64,000 nucleotides of DNA from Leptolinea sp964446955 (lineage in GTDB: Bacteria; Chloroflexota; Anaerolineae; Anaerolineales; Anaerolineaceae), in assembly GCA_964446955.1 (NCBI GenBank), contig CAYUQJ010000005.1, forward strand, positions 1-64,000, read 5' to 3'. Every line of letters starts with the position of its first letter. Position 1 is the first letter of the stretch. This document shows positions 61,271 to 64,000 of this stretch, piece after piece. A model generated the notes under the pieces. It made no database searches. It saw only the letters and a program-made list of their open reading frames with translations, and was not told the origin of the DNA. Position numbers and translations under genes: made by a program.

Positions 61271-61654
61271 ATGACCCGTGTATTTGTTGCCGATGCCAAA
61301 CTTGAAGAGCGAAAAGCACTTCGTTTACTACTTTTGGATTTGAAGATGGAAGTAGTTGGCGAAGCAGCAGATTGGCAGGAGACTACCAGTCGGGCGCCGA
61401 CCAGTAAATTAGATATGTTATTGATCGATTGGGATTTACTTCCGTCGTCTCCCAACTTGGCTCTCGAAACTCTTCGTAAAGCATGTCCTGGCGCGCTGGT
61501 CATAGTACTTATCAGTCATCTGGATGCCCGACAACAGGCTGCACTTTCAGCAGGCGCAGATGCGTTTATTAGTAAAAACGAAATGCCTGAACGAGTTGCA
61601 GAACGTCTTAGGCTGGCTGCAGAGGGTGTTCCAGGTTTTTCATCATTTGGCTGA
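61271..61654 (+). CDS. Stand-alone receiver-domain protein
   Basis: The 127-residue protein is a single response-regulator receiver. It has the N-terminal acidic position in FVADAKLEE, the phospho-acceptor in LLIDWDLLPSS, and the conserved lysine in FISKNEMPE. No output domain follows. Single receivers act as phosphate sinks or bind partner proteins. The adjacent NarX-like kinase is a plausible donor, which is inference. Confidence 0.82.
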   Translation: MTRVFVADAKLEERKALRLLLLDLKMEVVGEAADWQETTSRAPTSKLDMLLIDWDLLPSSPNLALETLRKACPGALVIVLISHLDARQQAALSAGADAFISKNEMPERVAERLRLAAEGVPGFSSFG

Positions 61655-61676
61655 TAAGGATCCGAAAACCCGGCGA

Positions 61677-61718
61677 AAAATGCTGCCCCGATCGCCGGCG
61701 GAATATGGGCAGCATTTT
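61677..61718 (+). terminator. Hairpin between receiver and csbD genes
   Basis: AAAATGCTGCCC and GGGCAGCATTTT form a perfect 12-bp stem with an 18-nt loop. The T-rich 3' arm suggests a terminator after the receiver gene, or an attenuator before csbD. Confidence 0.65.
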
Positions 61719-61740
61719 CAACTGATCGGAGGATCAAAAT

Positions 61741-61980
61741 ATGAATAACGATGTATTCGAAGGTAAATGGAAACAAGTCCGTGGTGAAGCCAAAGTCTGG
61801 TGGGGAAAGCTCACCGACAACGATCTTGATCGAGCCGCCGGAAAGTTGGATGTTTTCACCGGTTTGCTTCAAGAAAAATATGGTTATACGCGTGAATTTG
61901 CGGCTGCAGAAATTGAAAAACATGTAAACAAACTTGAAACCGATTTAAAAGAAACGGCTGTACCTGTTTCAGAGAAGTAA
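61741..61980 (+). CDS. CsbD-like stress protein
   Basis: The 79-residue protein shows the CsbD pattern: FEGKWKQVRGEAKVWWGKLTDNDLDRAAGKLD. In Bacillus csbD is a general-stress gene; the biochemical role is unknown. It is charged and likely flexible. GGAGG lies before the ATG. It heads a run of four small genes that could be one stress-response unit. Confidence 0.9.
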   Translation: MNNDVFEGKWKQVRGEAKVWWGKLTDNDLDRAAGKLDVFTGLLQEKYGYTREFAAAEIEKHVNKLETDLKETAVPVSEK

Positions 61981-62071
61981 TAGATGGATGATTTGCGAAT
62001 CCCAAGAAAAGGGTTCGAAAATCAAACACCACGTCCGGTATTCCGTGAATTTATTCAACAAGGAGAAAAAC

Positions 62072-62329
62072 ATGAATCTATTAATTTACTTGATCGTTGC
62101 TGCTGTCATCGGATGGGTTGCGACAGAAATTATGCGCGACCGGTCGAACCTGGTCATCAATATTGTCGTCGCAGTTGTGGGCGCCTTCCTGGGTGGTTAC
62201 TTCCTCAGCCCCATCTTCGGGGTCGGAACAATTAACGACGCGATTACCATTCCGACCATGCTGGTCACTCTGCTGGGAGCCCTCATCCTGCTCGCGATCG
62301 TCCACTTTTTCACACACAGACGCCGTTAA
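62072..62329 (+). CDS. GlsB/YeaQ/YmgE-family small membrane protein
   Basis: The 85-residue protein has three membrane helices with the family pattern MNLLIYLIVAAVIGWVATEIMR, VAVVGAFLGGYFLSP and MLVTLLGALILLAIVHFF. The family is often named transglycosylase-associated and is tied to envelope stress. I use the ATG at 62072, preceded by AAGGAG; upstream in-frame codons are unlike the family. Confidence 0.88.
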   Translation: MNLLIYLIVAAVIGWVATEIMRDRSNLVINIVVAVVGAFLGGYFLSPIFGVGTINDAITIPTMLVTLLGALILLAIVHFFTHRRR

Positions 62330-62495
62330 GCCTGATCGTCATTGAATCTCCGGAATATCTGGCTGGATGCTGGCATCCCAGTATCAGAAGAAGCAAGCAC
62401 CCAGCCAAAATTCCTGAAAAAAATTGAAACCAGAAACCAGGTTCTGTGAAGATATTGTGCTTCAAGAAATAAAAAATTAGAAAGCTGAGTGAAAT

Positions 62496-62909
62496 ATGTC
62501 AAGCGATATTAAAAGAACAAGTGTGACTACATCGAGACAAGAGCCAGAACGCGAACGCAGAATCTTTACATTCAAAATTACTCAACTGATCTGGCTGTTC
62601 TTTGCGATCATCGAAGTAATGATTGCTCTCCGAATTGGCTTATTACTGATTGGTGCAAATCCAACCAACCCGATAGTAGCTTTCATTTATGGAGTGACCT
62701 TCTTATTCTTGTTTCCCTTTACAGGATTAATCGGTTCACCAGTTGTCGGGAATATGGTTTTCGAACTCTCATCAGTATTTGCCATGTTCATTTTTGCCCT
62801 GATCGCATGGGCCATTGAGAGAATTGTCTGGGTAGTCTTTTACCGCCCGCGCGGACAGGTTGTAGGTATCTCACAAACAACTGTTCGTGAGCAACATCAA
62901 AACCCGTAA
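62496..62909 (+). CDS. YggT-like small membrane protein
   Basis: The 137-residue protein has a charged N-terminal tail (about 1-25), then three hydrophobic segments: ITQLIWLFFAIIEVMIALRIGLLLIG, FIYGVTFLFLFPFTGLIG and FAMFIFALIAWAIERIVWVVF. The first two resemble YggT proteins. It lies within a set of small membrane or stress genes. Function is unknown. Confidence 0.7.
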   Translation: MSSDIKRTSVTTSRQEPERERRIFTFKITQLIWLFFAIIEVMIALRIGLLLIGANPTNPIVAFIYGVTFLFLFPFTGLIGSPVVGNMVFELSSVFAMFIFALIAWAIERIVWVVFYRPRGQVVGISQTTVREQHQNP

Positions 62910-62928
62910 AGAAAGAAGGTTATTCACA

Positions 62929-63078
62929 ATGCACATTACCAGGAACATTGGCTTTTTCATGCTGGGCATCTGGTTGATCCTAACCGGACTATCCGCTTTT
63001 GTATCCATGGGCGGACTGGGAGTTATCCTGGCACTTCTGGCCATCGCTGCAGGTATTTTCATTTTGCTTGGCCGTTGA
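62929..63078 (+). CDS. Small two-helix membrane protein (49 aa)
   Basis: The 49-residue product starts MHITRNIGFFMLGIWLILTG and has two membrane helices separated by a glycine-rich turn (FVSMGGLGVI). GAAGG lies about 11 bp before the ATG. It is 19 bp downstream of the YggT-like gene, so co-transcription is likely. Similar short proteins are common, but I assign no family. Confidence 0.6.
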   Translation: MHITRNIGFFMLGIWLILTGLSAFVSMGGLGVILALLAIAAGIFILLGR

Positions 63079-63121
63079 AGAAGTAATCTGGCATGGGGAT
63101 AGCAAACTTTTTCCAAATGGT

Positions 63122-63172
63122 CTCTACGGAATTAAGGAAATTTGAATAGCAGTAATCTTTTTTTCCGTAGAG
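63122..63172. promoter_or_regulatory. Inverted repeat upstream of the PAS-GGDEF gene
   Basis: CTCTACGGAA (63122-63131) and TTCCGTAGAG (63163-63172) are perfect 10-bp arms, 31 bp apart. CCAAATGG, the core of the promoter blocks at 58992 and 61197, lies just before at 63113-63120. It could be a terminator of the small-gene cluster or a regulator site. Confidence 0.4.
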
Positions 63173-63269
63173 GCCTCAAGTTATTCAAACCATAACTACT
63201 TTCTCTCGTAGAAAAGAATACAAAAGTAGACCGGGTGTATGAATTGCGGAACCAGACGGGAAGTTGATT

Positions 63270-64000
63270 ATGGATAATTCATATCAAATCCGACGGAAAC
63301 GGACAAAAACAACTCGACCTGTGATTTTTTCTACCTGGTCAAGCGGGGTTTTTAACGCTGGCAATCAGATCGTTGATCAAACGCTTATACCGGCTGACAA
63401 GTATCAATTATCTCTGCAAGAATCTGAAATTCGTTATCGCCGGTTGTTTGAAGCCGCCCAAGATGGAATATTGATATTAGATGCGAATACCGGATTGATT
63501 ACTGATGTAAATCCTTACCTGATCAAAATGCTCGGGTATTCTCAAGAAGAGTTGGTAACAAAGAAGCTATGGGAGGTTGGCGCATTTAAGGATGTGGAAG
63601 CCAATTTTTCCGCTTTCCGCGCTTTACAAAAAGAAGAATATATTAGATACGGAAATTTGCCGCTTCGCTCTAAAAATGGTCAATTGATTCAAGTTGAATT
63701 TGTCAGTAATGTTTACATAGTGGGAACAGAAAAAGTAATTCAGTGCAATATACGGAATATTACTGAACAAAAACAGGCTCAAGATGCCTTACTTAAAAGC
63801 GAGGCTACGTTACGCGAATTATCTGTGAGAGATCATTTAACAGGGTTATTTAACCGCAGATATCTTGAAGAAACACTTAAGCGGGAAATGTTGTGGGCAA
63901 AACGGAAAAATGTATTGCTTGGTGTAATTATGATCGATATTGATAAATTCAAGAATTCCAATGATACGTACGGGCACGCGGCTGGTGATTTTATTTTGAA
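63270..64000 (+). CDS. PAS-GGDEF diguanylate cyclase (truncated by window end)
   Basis: The frame from the ATG at 63270 is open to the end of the window (243 codons). A basic N-terminal tail (about 1-50) is followed by a PAS domain (about 55-175: SEIRYRRLFEAAQDGILILD) and the start of a GGDEF domain (DHLTGLFNRRYLEETL; MIDIDKFKNSNDTYGHAAGD). The GGDEF motif itself lies beyond the edge, so activity cannot be judged. The PAS domain is closely similar to the first PAS of the HD-GYP protein at 59151. Confidence 0.85.
   Translation, partial: MDNSYQIRRKRTKTTRPVIFSTWSSGVFNAGNQIVDQTLIPADKYQLSLQESEIRYRRLFEAAQDGILILDANTGLITDVNPYLIKMLGYSQEELVTKKLWEVGAFKDVEANFSAFRALQKEEYIRYGNLPLRSKNGQLIQVEFVSNVYIVGTEKVIQCNIRNITEQKQAQDALLKSEATLRELSVRDHLTGLFNRRYLEETLKREMLWAKRKNVLLGVIMIDIDKFKNSNDTYGHAAGDFIL

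Noticed and set aside
1..64000. CRISPR arrays, insertion sequences, prophage or toxin-antitoxin modules
   Set aside because: I saw no regularly spaced repeats, transposase or integrase motifs, phage structural genes or typical toxin-antitoxin pairs.

Overview
The window is a moderate-GC bacterial chromosome segment that I place, by gene repertoire only, in the Chloroflexota, most likely Anaerolineae. The basis is proline/alanine-rich lipoprotein linkers, PAS/GAF-HD-GYP proteins, MerR-type regulators with B12-binding domains, a DUF4914-like protein and a two-permease sugar ABC system. There is no rRNA gene or species marker, so this placement is inference. I see no phage, insertion sequence or CRISPR array.

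Layout. 1-300: tRNA-Lys(UUU) on the minus strand with its own promoter and terminator, followed by two decayed copies of its 3' half. 323-2037: a tight operon of a UGA-containing SelW/Rdx-type selenoprotein with a SECIS-like hairpin, trpS and dtd. 2043-3448: a divergent PyrK-like/PyrD-like pair. 3514-6567: a prohibitin-type protein, RarA/MgsA and a histidine phosphatase. 6591-11101: a beta-lactamase-fold serine hydrolase, an HD-GYP sensor and an alpha/beta hydrolase. 11198-12735: a candidate structured RNA, then gmd with a clear sigma70 promoter and a TTG start. 12752-17027: a MacB-like export system. 17366-21759: a SWIM protein and a SNF2 helicase. 22563-26956: GGDEF-EAL, EAL-HDOD and a C39-like lipoprotein.

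27038-36567: a central-metabolism block. acnA and icd diverge from an IclR regulator and a eukaryotic-type citrate synthase, followed by proB, proA and a GH114-like lipoprotein. 36574-46036: a divergent carbohydrate locus with binding protein, ATPase, two permeases and FGGY kinase on one strand, and DhaK, DhaL and a DUF4867-like protein on the other. 46110-48303: a small membrane protein and a DUF4914-like protein. 48355-52007: two CarH/LitR-like MerR-B12 regulators flanking a CBS-like/zinc-site protein and an MglA-like small GTPase. 52256-55855: arsenic resistance. 56770-64000: a NarL-type two-component pair, an HD-GYP protein, an orphan receiver, four small stress or membrane proteins and a truncated PAS-GGDEF gene.

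The most notable items are the selenoprotein, which a standard ORF call misses; the GTPase locus framed by two putative cobalamin photoreceptor regulators; a near-identical promoter block upstream of two signalling genes next to a NarL regulator; a nested-helix RNA candidate upstream of gmd; and one PAS sensor domain attached to both an HD-GYP and a GGDEF output.
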